NCBI RefSeq assembly: GCF_001718695.1
Contig: NZ_CP013422.1
Location: forward strand, 124,001-188,000
DNA length: 64,000 nt
Origin: Burkholderia ubonensis
Lineage (GTDB): Bacteria; Pseudomonadota; Gammaproteobacteria; Burkholderiales; Burkholderiaceae
Reading direction: 5' to 3'
Shown here: positions 17,512 to 26,093 of the stretch, piece by piece
Layout: each line of letters begins with the position of its first letter
Position numbering within the stretch: the first letter of the stretch is position 1
Notes under the pieces: generated by a model
Told to the model about the DNA's origin: nothing
What the model saw: the letters and a program-made list of their open reading frames with translations, nothing else
Database searches by the model: none
Made by a program: the position numbers and the translations under genes

Positions 17512-17753
17512 TGGAAACGCTCCGTCGGTTCGGTAAAGGGCATCGCGGGCCGTATCTTATCCGATCGCTATCCCGCAGAACGGGGCGCGTCAGCGGATCG
17601 CCCGTCTCGCCTCATCCGGATCGACCGGCGCGCCGGCCCGCCCGCCGCCGGCATCCCGCGCCCTTTTCCGCTACAGTAAGAAATCACCGGCCGCTCGTGC
17701 CGCGCACGCCGGCACGCGGCGGCCCCGTTCCGCCAATGCACACGAGGGCCTCG

Positions 17754-18080
17754 ATGGAAACCGAGCAACGCTACACCGCCAACGCGCCGACGCGCGCGGA
17801 AGTCGACGCACTGACCGGTGCCACCGTCATCGAATTCGGCGCGAACTGGTGCGGCATCTGCGCGGCCGCGCAGCCCGCGATCGCCGCGTCGTTCGCCGCG
17901 CATCCTGCCGTGCGGCATCTCAAGATCGAGGACGGCCCCGGCCGCCCGCTCGGCCGTTCGTTCGGCGTGAAGCTCTGGCCGACGCTGGTTTTCCTGCGTA
18001 ACGGCGTCGAGGTCGCGCGCGTCGTTCGCCCCGTCGATGCGCGGCAGATCGAAGCCGACGGCTTCGCCGCGCTGGCCTGA
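17754..18080 (+). CDS. thioredoxin-family protein
   Basis: A 108-residue thioredoxin-fold protein with the redox pair C33/C36 in FGANWCGICAAAQ and the cis-proline in LWPTLVFLRNG. The active-site dipeptide is Gly-Ile rather than thioredoxin's Gly-Pro. There is no signal peptide, so it is a cytoplasmic disulfide reductase or redox partner. ATG 17754 has GAGGG upstream. The next gene, yjbQ-like, starts 10 bases after its stop, so the two share a transcript. Confidence 0.8.
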   Translation: METEQRYTANAPTRAEVDALTGATVIEFGANWCGICAAAQPAIAASFAAHPAVRHLKIEDGPGRPLGRSFGVKLWPTLVFLRNGVEVARVVRPVDARQIEADGFAALA

Positions 18081-18090
18081 GGCCGTCGAC

Positions 18091-18510
18091 ATGCAACAGA
18101 CCATCACGCACATCGCCGTCGACGCGCGCGGACGCGGCCTCATCGAGTTCACGTCGCAGGTGCGCGCGTTCGTCGACCAGCAGTCGATCCGCACCGGCCT
18201 GCTCACCGTGTACTGCCGGCACACGTCCGCTTCGCTGCTGATCCAGGAGAACGCGGATCCGTCGGTGCAGCGCGATCTGGAACGCTACTTCGAGGCGCTC
18301 GCGCCCGAGGACAGCTCGCGCTACGAGCACGACACCGAAGGCCCCGACGACATGCCCGCGCATTTGCGCACGGCGCTCACGCAGGTGCAGTTGTCGATTC
18401 CTGTGGAGCTTGGGCGGATGGTGCTCGGGACGTGGCAAGGGATTTACCTGTTCGAGCATCGGCGTGCCGCGCATCAGCGGGATATCGTGCTGCATCTGAT
18501 CGGCGAATAG
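18091..18510 (+). CDS. YjbQ/UPF0047 family protein
   Basis: A 139-residue protein of the secondary thiamine-phosphate synthase-like YjbQ family. Family marks are GLLTVYCRHTSASLLIQENADP, the acidic EDSSRYEHDTEGPDDMPAHL segment and the closing GTWQGIYLFEHRR. Histidines in these segments are the conserved ones. The physiological role is uncertain; weak thiamine-phosphate synthase activity has been reported for relatives. It follows the thioredoxin-like gene by 10 bases and ends just before the convergent hybrid kinase gene. Confidence 0.85.
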   Translation: MQQTITHIAVDARGRGLIEFTSQVRAFVDQQSIRTGLLTVYCRHTSASLLIQENADPSVQRDLERYFEALAPEDSSRYEHDTEGPDDMPAHLRTALTQVQLSIPVELGRMVLGTWQGIYLFEHRRAAHQRDIVLHLIGE

Positions 18511-18527
18511 GCGCGGGCGTACCGCCG

Positions 18528-20342
18528 TCAGCCGGACAGCGTGTCGACGAGCGCGCCGAGTTCGCCCAGGTGAACGGGCTTCGGCAGGAACGCGTCGAAT
18601 GCCTGCGGGTTCTCGCGCAGCGCCGCCGCCTCGTACGCGCTGACGCCGACGATCGACACGAGCCTGCCGTCGTCGTCCGGCTGGGCGGCCGCGCGGATGC
18701 GCTGCGCGACTTCGAAGCCGCTCAGGTCCGGCAACTCGAGGTCGAGCACGACCAGGTCGTAATGCGCGTCGCCGAAGCGCGCGACGCCTTCGCTGCCGGT
18801 GCCGCACAGGTCCGCGTGGATGCCCAACGCCGCCAGCATCGAGCCGAGCGTCTCGCGCGCGTTGTCGTTGTCGTCGACGACGAGCGCGCGCCGGTCGCGA
18901 TGCGGCGCCGCGTGCGGCGATGCCGGCGCGTCGCCCGCCGGTTCGCCGCTGTCGGGCACCTCGACCGGCAGCATCACGACGAATTCGCTGCCTTCGCCGA
19001 CGACGCTGCGCACGTCGATGTGCCCGCGCAGCGTCGTCACGATCTGGCGCACGACGGCGAGGCCCATGCCGATGCCGTCCACGTGCAGGCCCGCCGCGTC
19101 GTTCGCGCGGTAGAACGGCTCGAAGATCTTCGACAGATGCGGCTTCGCGATGCCGGCGCCGGTGTCGCGCACCACCAGCTTCAATTGCCGCCCGGCCGGC
19201 GCGTCGACCAGCGTGACCGACACGTCGACCGATCCGCCGACGGTGTACTTGACCGAGTTCTCGATCAGGTTGGACAGCACCTGCCGCAACAGCTTCCGAT
19301 CCGAGCGGATCGCCAGATCGTGCGGCTCGACGCGCTGCGTGACGGCGATCCGCTTCGCCGCGATCTTCGCGCGCAACGGATCGAGCACCTCGGCGAGCAA
19401 CGACGCGATGCCGACGGTTTCGGCTTCGGCGAGGCGCCGGGTGGAGCGCAGCTTGATGTAGTCGGTGAGCTCCCTCACCAGCGCTTCGAGCGACGACGCG
19501 GAGTTCTGCAGCCGCCTGATCGTCTTCAGGTTCGCGTCCGACTGCGGCCGCGCGAGCAGGATCTCGATCGACCCGCTGATCGCCTGCAGCGGCGTGCGCA
19601 GCTCGTGGCTGACCATCCCGAGGAACGCGTTCTTCGCGTCGACCATCTCGAACGCGCGGTCCGATGCCTGCTTCTCCGCGACGAGCGCCGCGTGCTGCCG
19701 CTCGAGCAGGTCGTCGCGCGTGCGCACGGTATAGAACAGCAGCAGGAACAGCGCGCCGAGGATGACGCCGAGGATGCTGCCGAGGATCAGGATCGCCTGC
19801 TGCTTTTCCTTCAGCTGGTGGAACGTGAAGTCCCGCTGCGCCATCTCCAGCGCGCGGAAGTAGTTGGCGAGGGCGTTCACTTTGGGCCAGTACGCGTTGA
19901 CGTCGTCGATCATGCGGCGTGCGTCGTCGTGCGGCGCCGTGCGCAGCAGCGGCACGTCGTGCTTGAGGCGCGCCATGAAGGCGCCGAGCTCGGCGATCTC
20001 GTCGCGCGCGCGTGGAATGCGCAGCCAGTACTCGGACACTTCGGACGGCCGCCGCAGGAAGCCGAACGACGCCGACAGCGCGTCGAGCTGCGTCTCGACG
20101 CGATCGAAGTCGTCGTCCTGGCGCGTCGCGTAGAGGATCAGCTGCCGGTCGAACCGGCTGTACGCGTTGCGATACTGCGCGGCCGTCCAGAACACCCCTT
20201 CGCGCGGTCCTTCGAGCACGCCTTCGTTGACCGACGTCGCGAGCAGGTCATGCAGCAGGAACGCCCATGCGGCGAAGCCCAGGATCCACAGGGAGCCGAG
20301 GACGACGATGATCTTGCGCTTTTTCCATCGCCTGGCGGTCAT
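18528..20342 (-). CDS. hybrid sensor histidine kinase with C-terminal receiver
   Basis: A 604-residue inner-membrane hybrid kinase. TM1 is about 9-30. A periplasmic helical sensory region runs to about 180, then TM2 (AILILGSILGVILGALFLLLF) and a short coiled-coil linker. HisKA has phosphoacceptor H246 in FLGMVSHELRTPL; HATPase_c shows NLIENSVKYT and DTGAGI; the receiver phosphoacceptor is D534 in DLVVLDLELPD. Its ATG overlaps the stop of the upstream periplasmic SUOX-fold gene (ATGA), so the two are translationally coupled and probably work together. The third gene of the operon is the BetR/receiver regulator, the likely output. Signal unknown. Confidence 0.9.
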   Translation of the reverse strand: MTARRWKKRKIIVVLGSLWILGFAAWAFLLHDLLATSVNEGVLEGPREGVFWTAAQYRNAYSRFDRQLILYATRQDDDFDRVETQLDALSASFGFLRRPSEVSEYWLRIPRARDEIAELGAFMARLKHDVPLLRTAPHDDARRMIDDVNAYWPKVNALANYFRALEMAQRDFTFHQLKEKQQAILILGSILGVILGALFLLLFYTVRTRDDLLERQHAALVAEKQASDRAFEMVDAKNAFLGMVSHELRTPLQAISGSIEILLARPQSDANLKTIRRLQNSASSLEALVRELTDYIKLRSTRRLAEAETVGIASLLAEVLDPLRAKIAAKRIAVTQRVEPHDLAIRSDRKLLRQVLSNLIENSVKYTVGGSVDVSVTLVDAPAGRQLKLVVRDTGAGIAKPHLSKIFEPFYRANDAAGLHVDGIGMGLAVVRQIVTTLRGHIDVRSVVGEGSEFVVMLPVEVPDSGEPAGDAPASPHAAPHRDRRALVVDDNDNARETLGSMLAALGIHADLCGTGSEGVARFGDAHYDLVVLDLELPDLSGFEVAQRIRAAAQPDDDGRLVSIVGVSAYEAAALRENPQAFDAFLPKPVHLGELGALVDTLSG

Positions 20343-20839
20343 TTCACGGTGAGGCCGATGACCTGCCACGCGAACTTCGCTTCGCCGAGCGGCGTCTTCA
20401 GCTCGTCCGCGAACTGGTCGCGCGGATACATGACCCACAGCGGGCCGTAGCTCGCGTTGTCGAGCACCTTGCCGTTCATCTTGCGGGCGAGGATCACGCC
20501 GTACTTGTCGGCGTCCGACGCGGGGATCGTGAACGTGTATTCGTCGATGCAGTGAAGCTCGATCTGCGTGCCTTTCGCGCCGACGATCTTCAGCACGTCC
20601 GCGAGGCGCGGGCCGCTGAAGGTCGCCACCGGCGTCCAGCTCGTCGACGTCGTGATCGTGTGCTGCGGCAGCGCCATCAGCGCCTGTTCGGAGAACACGT
20701 ACGCGGTTTTCCCGGGCTGATTCGATTTCGCGATGTTGCCGTCGACGGTGAACTTGAACGGCGCGGCCCAGGACGCGGCGGCGGCGCCCAGCAGGCAGGC
20801 CAGCAGCAGGCCCTGCAACCAGGTTTTCGGATTTCGCAT
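20339..20839 (-). CDS. periplasmic SUOX-fold (molybdopterin oxidoreductase-like) protein
   Basis: A 166-residue exported protein. The signal peptide runs about 1-25 (WLQGLLLACLLGAAAASWA). The mature part resembles the small sulfite-oxidase-fold domain of molybdopterin oxidoreductases, with the GPRLADVLKIVGAKG and YGPLWVMYPRDQF segments. One cysteine (ELHCIDEYTF) is present, but the protein is far shorter than a full YedY-type enzyme. It may bind a small ligand instead of catalysing. Lying between a response regulator and a hybrid kinase, with the kinase start overlapping its stop, it is a good candidate for a periplasmic signal-sensing partner of that kinase. Confidence 0.7.
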   Translation of the reverse strand: MRNPKTWLQGLLLACLLGAAAASWAAPFKFTVDGNIAKSNQPGKTAYVFSEQALMALPQHTITTSTSWTPVATFSGPRLADVLKIVGAKGTQIELHCIDEYTFTIPASDADKYGVILARKMNGKVLDNASYGPLWVMYPRDQFADELKTPLGEAKFAWQVIGLTVK

Positions 20840-20874
20840 GGTTTCCTCTTGCGTGTTGTCGATGTGTCTTGAGT

Positions 20875-21750
20875 TCAATCCGCGGGCGCGTTGAACGGCT
20901 GGGCGATCTTCAGCTCGCGCGCCACCTCGGCGAACAGGATCGGCAGGCGGACCGGCTTCTCCTCGCAGCGCGCATTGAAGTGCGACACCACGCGCGCGAT
21001 CTCGTCCTCGCTCGCCTCGCCGGTGGAGATCTTGCCTGTCAGCAGGAAGATCGGCGCATCGCCATTTTCGCTCGAACGGATGCCGCGCACGAGATCGGCG
21101 GCCGTCTGGTCGCCGAGCATCCAGTCGAGGATGTAGCCGTCGAAATCCTCGACTTCCAGCGCTTTCCGGAATGAGGCGACATCGTAGTACGGGATCGCGT
21201 TAACACCTTTCTCGATGAAGTATTCGCATACCGTCTCGGCCACGTCCGGCGAATCGTCGACCACGGCGATCCGCGCCGCGTATGCCTGCTGCCGGGTGGA
21301 GCGCAGCTCGATCACGTCGACGGGATGGGTGCGGCCTTCATGCGCGTGGTGGCGTTCCATGACGATCCATTCGCCTTGCGACTGGATCGCGACGAAATCC
21401 GTTTCGGCGTGGCTGCTGGCCTTCGTCGAGATCGCGGCCCGGCAGCGCAGGCGCCGCGATTCGATGACGAGCGTCGCGTCGAGCATTTCGGGAGCCGCGC
21501 CCGCGTGTGCGCCCTGGTCGTCGAGCAGGATCGCGGGCGGCACGCCGAAGTGCGTCGCGATGTCCCGCAGCTGCGACAGGTTCCACGGGATCAGGCCTTT
21601 CATCTTGCGGGTGACGACGGAAAAGCTCAGGCCGAGCACGTTCGCGATCGTCGTGTTGTGGCTGCGCGGCGGAATGCCGTTCCGGGTCAGGAGGTCGCGC
21701 ACCTTGGTGGCGGTGATGAGGTCGGCGTTGGCCTGCTCGCTGTTGGGCAT
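20875..21750 (-). CDS. BetR-type HTH response regulator
   Basis: A 291-residue regulator. The N-terminal ~70 residues form a BetR-like HTH (VRDLLTRNGIPPRSHNTTIA, then SFSVVTRKMKGLIPWNLSQL). A linker of about 90 residues leads to a C-terminal receiver (IAVVDDSPD near 162) with phosphoacceptor D209 in GYILDWMLGD and threonine in FLLTGK. DNA-binding domain first and receiver last is the reverse of most response regulators. It heads the operon with the SUOX-like protein and hybrid kinase and is presumably that kinase's target. It faces the 638-base gap holding the promoter and inverted repeat at 21797-21876. Confidence 0.85.
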   Translation of the reverse strand: MPNSEQANADLITATKVRDLLTRNGIPPRSHNTTIANVLGLSFSVVTRKMKGLIPWNLSQLRDIATHFGVPPAILLDDQGAHAGAAPEMLDATLVIESRRLRCRAAISTKASSHAETDFVAIQSQGEWIVMERHHAHEGRTHPVDVIELRSTRQQAYAARIAVVDDSPDVAETVCEYFIEKGVNAIPYYDVASFRKALEVEDFDGYILDWMLGDQTAADLVRGIRSSENGDAPIFLLTGKISTGEASEDEIARVVSHFNARCEEKPVRLPILFAEVARELKIAQPFNAPAD

Positions 21751-21796
21751 CTCGAAGGGGTCTCCTGCGGTTGAGCGACCGAGAGCATATTCAAAA

Positions 21797-21876
21797 GTGA
21801 CGTGGTATGCAAACTTTTAATTCGAGATACGCCTTGACATGCCATTTTTCTGCATTATTATTGCTCACCACGTCAC
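21797..21876. promoter_or_regulatory. 10-bp perfect inverted repeat bracketing a promoter
   Basis: GTGACGTGGT (21797-21806) and its exact complement ACCACGTCAC (21867-21876) lie symmetrically on either side of the promoter at 21834-21861; the second arm overlaps the expected transcription start. The stretch is markedly A+T-rich compared with its neighbours. The spacing suits looping or cooperative binding by a regulator such as the BetR-type protein encoded next door. Binding is inferred. Confidence 0.5.
21834..21861 (+). promoter_or_regulatory. strong sigma-70-like promoter
   Basis: TTGACA (21834-21839) and TATTAT (21856-21861) are 16 bases apart, on the plus strand, pointing at the hybrid kinase 520 bases downstream. 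The match is the best I see in the window. Transcription would start near 21868 and make a very long leader or a separate small RNA. Confidence 0.55.
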
Positions 21877-21907
21877 TATTGTTTGTTGCGTCATGTTTGG
21901 AGTCCGA

Positions 21908-22120
21908 ATGTCGACCAATCGACACGGCGAAGCCGGCGTTGCGCAGGTGACAAAACAATCCGAAGAGAGCCTGAGAGAGCCTGAGAAAAGCTGGGACTGC
22001 GTGTCGGCGTGGGTGAATTGTATTCGCCCCGCCGCGCGCACACCCGCTGCGCGCGCACCGCATGCCGCGTGCGCCGGCGTGCGCTTCGCAGTACGCATTC
22101 TTCGCCGACGTTCACGGTGA
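21908..22120 (+). CDS. possible small ORF in the long leader
   Basis: An ATG at 21908 follows GGAG by 5 bases and opens a 70-residue frame starting MSTNRHGEAGVAQVTKQSEE. The first ~45 residues are varied and polar; the rest is Arg/Ala/Pro-rich like noncoding DNA. It lies just downstream of the promoter at 21834. Nothing is recognisable; it could be a leader peptide or chance. The remainder of this 638-base gap holds a perfect palindrome CGAACGTTCG at 22222-22231 and nothing else I can support. Confidence 0.25.
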   Translation: MSTNRHGEAGVAQVTKQSEESLREPEKSWDCVSAWVNCIRPAARTPAARAPHAACAGVRFAVRILRRRSR

Positions 22121-22388
22121 CGCGCAGCGACGCGCGTGCGCGCGCGATTCGACCACGCGATCGGTCCCGTCCGATCCGCCCCACCGGCGACTTGACGACG
22201 AAATATCGTTCAAGTTCAAAACGAACGTTCGAACGAGTCGTACGTGTACTAAAAGGATAATCCGCGACGGATTTCCGCGTCGTCATTTGGCATGATCGGC
22301 ATTCGTCATCCGAATCTATCCGTCGACATGCCGGGCGCGGCCGCCGTTGCGCCGCGAGTCCGCCGCCCGGGCGTCGTCACGTCGCGCC

Positions 22389-25300
22389 ATGCAAAACAGC
22401 ACGCTCCAGTTCATTCGCCGCTATCAGAGCATTTCGATGTTCGGCGGCGGCATCGTCGTCACGATCCTGATCCTGATCGCCTGCGGGCTCGGCATCTCGT
22501 CGATCGTGTACGGCTATCTGGACGCCGAGCGGCGCAATTTCCTGAACGGCGTCGACGAGACCGCCGAGGAGCTGCAGGTCGCCGAAACCGCATTCGTCAA
22601 CGACGTGATGAATGCGCAGCTGATCTGGAGCGAGACGGCGCCGGCGCCTGCCGATGTCGTCGACACTTTTTTCACACACGGCCAGGAACTCGCGGTCACA
22701 CCGTATCAATCGCTCGTGGTCGGCGTGCCCGGCCAGACCGCGCAGCGTGACGAGGTCGCGCGCTATCTGGCGCTGTCGTTCATGCTGCCGCACCTGTGCG
22801 CGACGAGTGCGGACAATCGCGCATGCACGGTCGAGGGCTATCACTACAGTACGCGTACCGGCGTATTCGGCATCGTGCCGCGCCCGGCGCGCGACCACCC
22901 GGCGCTCGCGACCGCGCGCACGCGCGCGCAATTGCTCGCGGCGCTGCACGTCGATTTCGACGGGCCGATGCCCGCGCAGAGCGATGGCCGGCCGAGCGTG
23001 CGCTGGCTGCCGCCTTATGTCGACCCCGTGACGGGCCGCTCGCGCATCCGCATCGCCGCCCAGGCCCGCGCGGGCGGCGGCGCGTTCGCGGTCCTCGTGA
23101 CCGAATATGCGCCGGAATACCTGCTGTCGTGGCTGCCGGATCGCGGCCTGGCCGGCCGGTTCTTCGTGGCGTCGGCGGACAACCGGCTCATCGCGATCGA
23201 CCCGGCCGTCGAGCACACCGGCGCGCTGAACGCGCGCCTGCTCGCGCTCGACGTCGCCCGCGGCGACGAGTCGCTCGGCGAGCCGCTGTTTCGCAGCGGC
23301 TCGATCGTATTTCGCAGCCGGCTCGCGACGACCGGCTGGACCGTCGCGTACGTGCTGTCGTGGGGCGACGTCGTCCTGGGCGTCGGCGTGCAGGCCGCGG
23401 TGCTCGCCGCGGCGACGCTCGTGACGATCGCCGTGATGTGGCTGCTGCTCGTACGCTTTCACCGGCGCGTGCTCGCGCCGGTTTACGCGCGCTCCGCGCG
23501 CGTATTCGACAGCGAGGAGCTGTGCCGCAACGTGATCGAGATGGCGCCGATCGGCATCGGCCTCGTGTCGTTGTCCGACCGGCGCGTGATGCTCGCGAGC
23601 GACGCACTCGTGCAGATGCTGCTGCCGCACGGCGGCGATCACCACGCGCTGTCGGCCCGCGTGCTCGAGCGATACGACGCGTTCGTCGCCGACGGCGGGC
23701 GCGGCCGCACGCTGGTGACGGAGCTCGCGGTCGACGCTCACGGCGATGCGCCGCTGCATCTGGAAATCATCGCGCACGCGGCGCGCTATCAGGGCGAGGA
23801 CGTGCTGATCGCCGTATTCACCGACACGACCGCCCAGCGCCGGCTCGTGCAGCAACTCGAGGAAGCGGTGCGCGCGGCCGATTCGGCGAATGCGGCCAAG
23901 TCGTCGTTCCTGGCCGCGATGAGTCACGAGATCCGGACGCCGCTCAACGTCATCCTGGGCAATCTCGAACTGCTCGAACGTTCGGCGCTCGACGTGTCGC
24001 AGCACGGCCGCGTGCAGACGTTGCGCACCTCGGCCGGGAGCCTGCTGGCGCTCGTCAACGACATTCTCGATTTCTCGAAGATCGAGGCCGGCGCGATGAC
24101 GGTCGAGTCGATCGAGTTCGAATTGATCGCGGTGATCGAGCAGCAGCTCGCCGCGTTCGCGCCGATCGCGAAGGCGAAAGGGCTGCCGCTGTTCGTCGAG
24201 ATCGACGCGAGCGTCGAGCAGCGCATGCGCGGCGATCCGATGCGGTTCGCCCAGGTGTTCGGCAACCTGCTGAGCAATGCGATCAAGTTCACGAGCGAAG
24301 GCCATATCGCCGCGCGCGTCGCAGTGTGGCCCGATGCGCGCGGCGTGCCCGAGGTCGAACTGAGCGTCGAGGACACCGGCATCGGCATCGAGCCCACGCA
24401 ACGCGCGCGTTTGTTCAAGGCGTTTTCCCAGGTCGACGCGTCGATCACACGACGCTACGGCGGCACGGGCCTCGGGCTCGCGCTGTGCGCCCGGCTCGTC
24501 ACGGCGATGGGCGGCACGTTGTCGGTCGACAGCACGCCGCAGGTGGGCAGCGTCTTCAGCGTTCATCTGCCGCTGCAGGCCGACATCGCGCCGACACGCC
24601 CGCTCGACGCGAGCCGCGGCCACGTGGTACTCGTCGTGTCGCAGGACGAGGCCTGGCGCAAGTTCGTGTCCGCGCATCTGCGCGCATGGGGTTTCGATGT
24701 CGCGGTACACGCGAGCCCGGTCGGGATCGCGGCCGAGCTCGTCGCGCGCGCTCGTGCGCTGGTGCTCGTCGGCGATGCCGACCGATGGCGGCGCGACGAA
24801 CTGGACCGGGCCGGGCACGACACGCCGATCGTGCTGGCAACGCCCGATGGCCCGCTGCAACCGGATGTCGCTGGCCGCACGATTCGCGTATCGAGCTACT
24901 CGGTGAACGGGCTGCGCATGGCGCTCGAGCGCACGCTGAGGGCCGGCGGCGAGTCGCCGCATGCGCCGATTGCCGATCCGCACGCGGCTGCGACGGCGCC
25001 AGCGGAGTCGTTGCCGCGCGTGCTGGTCGCCGACGATGCCGCGATCAACGGCTCGATTTTCCTCGAGCAGCTGGCTGTGCTCGGCAGTCCGTTCGACTGC
25101 GTGTCGTCCGGCGCGGCCGCGCTCGACATGCTCGCGCGCGGCGACTGGGACGTGCTGCTGATCGCCGCGGAGCTTCCCGACATGCTCGCTCGGGAGCTGG
25201 TGGAAGCCGTCCATGCGCGCGCGCTGCCGTGCGACGTGATCGTCGTCGCGTCCCATCTGGGCCCCGACGACGCCAGGCTTTATGCCGCGGTGAAGGTGGA

Positions 25301-25454
25301 CTGCGTATTGACGAAGCCGGTGATGCTCGCCGATCTGCGCCGCAGTCTGACGCGGATCGCACGCCGGCGCGGGATCGGTGTGCTGGTGGGCGCAATGAAC
25401 GAGCGTTGTGTGGTTGGTAAGGCGCGGGCAACCGCGGATATGTCGGGAAGATAA
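22389..25454 (+). CDS. BvgS-like hybrid histidine kinase with degenerate receivers
   Basis: A 1021-residue inner-membrane kinase. TM1 is about 16-38, a ~280-residue periplasmic domain follows, and TM2 is about 322-350. HisKA has H513 in FLAAMSHEIRTPLN; HATPase_c is intact (NLLSNAIKFT, DTGIGI, GGTGLGLAL). Two receiver-like domains follow. The first (about 738-857) lacks the conserved Lys. The second (about 877-1000) keeps the acidic pair (VADD) and Lys (LTKP) but has A926 where the phosphoacceptor Asp should be. No Hpt follows. The kinase core looks active but the relay modules do not. It precedes a small gene, a NarL-type regulator and a second, complete hybrid kinase. Confidence 0.88.
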   Translation: MQNSTLQFIRRYQSISMFGGGIVVTILILIACGLGISSIVYGYLDAERRNFLNGVDETAEELQVAETAFVNDVMNAQLIWSETAPAPADVVDTFFTHGQELAVTPYQSLVVGVPGQTAQRDEVARYLALSFMLPHLCATSADNRACTVEGYHYSTRTGVFGIVPRPARDHPALATARTRAQLLAALHVDFDGPMPAQSDGRPSVRWLPPYVDPVTGRSRIRIAAQARAGGGAFAVLVTEYAPEYLLSWLPDRGLAGRFFVASADNRLIAIDPAVEHTGALNARLLALDVARGDESLGEPLFRSGSIVFRSRLATTGWTVAYVLSWGDVVLGVGVQAAVLAAATLVTIAVMWLLLVRFHRRVLAPVYARSARVFDSEELCRNVIEMAPIGIGLVSLSDRRVMLASDALVQMLLPHGGDHHALSARVLERYDAFVADGGRGRTLVTELAVDAHGDAPLHLEIIAHAARYQGEDVLIAVFTDTTAQRRLVQQLEEAVRAADSANAAKSSFLAAMSHEIRTPLNVILGNLELLERSALDVSQHGRVQTLRTSAGSLLALVNDILDFSKIEAGAMTVESIEFELIAVIEQQLAAFAPIAKAKGLPLFVEIDASVEQRMRGDPMRFAQVFGNLLSNAIKFTSEGHIAARVAVWPDARGVPEVELSVEDTGIGIEPTQRARLFKAFSQVDASITRRYGGTGLGLALCARLVTAMGGTLSVDSTPQVGSVFSVHLPLQADIAPTRPLDASRGHVVLVVSQDEAWRKFVSAHLRAWGFDVAVHASPVGIAAELVARARALVLVGDADRWRRDELDRAGHDTPIVLATPDGPLQPDVAGRTIRVSSYSVNGLRMALERTLRAGGESPHAPIADPHAAATAPAESLPRVLVADDAAINGSIFLEQLAVLGSPFDCVSSGAAALDMLARGDWDVLLIAAELPDMLARELVEAVHARALPCDVIVVASHLGPDDARLYAAVKVDCVLTKPVMLADLRRSLTRIARRRGIGVLVGAMNERCVVGKARATADMSGR

Positions 25455-25561
25455 GAAACCGACGCGTCACGGCGGCACAGACCGTCGGCGTCGATCATCG
25501 AAGGCAGACACGCCGCGTCGTGCGGGTGCGGTGTGATTTCGACTGAAGGAAGGGTACGGCC

Positions 25562-25759
25562 GTGCGCTATATGGGAAAGGTGTTCGGGCTGCTGCTTGCG
25601 TTCGCGACGTTGCCGGAGAAGTCCCGTCGGGATTTCCTGACCAGGCTGAACGAATTCATGATGATGTCGCCGGCGCAGCGGCGGCGCGTCATTGCCGAGT
25701 GGCAGCACGCCGCGGGCGAACGAGCGGGGCAGCCGGACGAGCCGGTGTCCGGACATTAG
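25562..25759 (+). CDS. small hypothetical protein between kinase and regulator
   Basis: A 65-residue basic protein (GTG start at 25562; an alternative ATG lies three codons in). A purine-rich GAAGGAAGGG ribosome site stands about 8 bases upstream. The N-terminus is hydrophobic (MGKVFGLLLAFATLP) and the rest helical and charged (EKSRRDFLTRLNEFM, SPAQRRRVIAEWQ). It could be a short membrane-associated accessory protein of the signalling system that encloses it. I recognise no family; the ribosome site and position support a real gene. Confidence 0.55.
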   Translation: MRYMGKVFGLLLAFATLPEKSRRDFLTRLNEFMMMSPAQRRRVIAEWQHAAGERAGQPDEPVSGH

Positions 25760-26093
25760 CGACTGCTGGCGATCGTGTCGCGCAGCACGTTGGATCGACG
25801 GCGTCGTCGGCGCCGCCGATCGGTTTTGCGCGAGCGTCGAGCGGCGGCGGATCGTGGCGCAACGCCCTGCGCGGTCATCTCGCCTCGCGACGGGTTCGTG
25901 TGGCGATCCTCGCTGCGGCAGGCCGCGAGGTGCGGTTGGCGCAAAGCGCGGCGCACCCGTTATTTTAGAATTGGACCGCGCGCCGCTCGGTCCGCCGAAG
26001 GCCGTAACACGAACCGTGTTGCGGAATCGATTCGAATTGCGACGCATTGTGCGACATCGCAGGTCGAGCGCCTGTATCGGGAGAAGAACGCAG
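25760..26093. other. 334-base gap before the response regulator
   Basis: No gene is supported here; frames crossing it translate to arginine-rich, low-complexity sequence. GGACCG (25973-25978) and CGGTCC (25988-25993) make a small inverted repeat after an A+T-rich TTATTTTAGAA. A promoter for the response regulator and second kinase could lie here but is not clear. Confidence 0.35.

Noticed and set aside
22377..25256. 960-codon minus-strand frame opposite the first hybrid kinase
   Set aside because: Same reason: low-complexity, Arg/His-rich product with no motif, opposite a clear histidine kinase.
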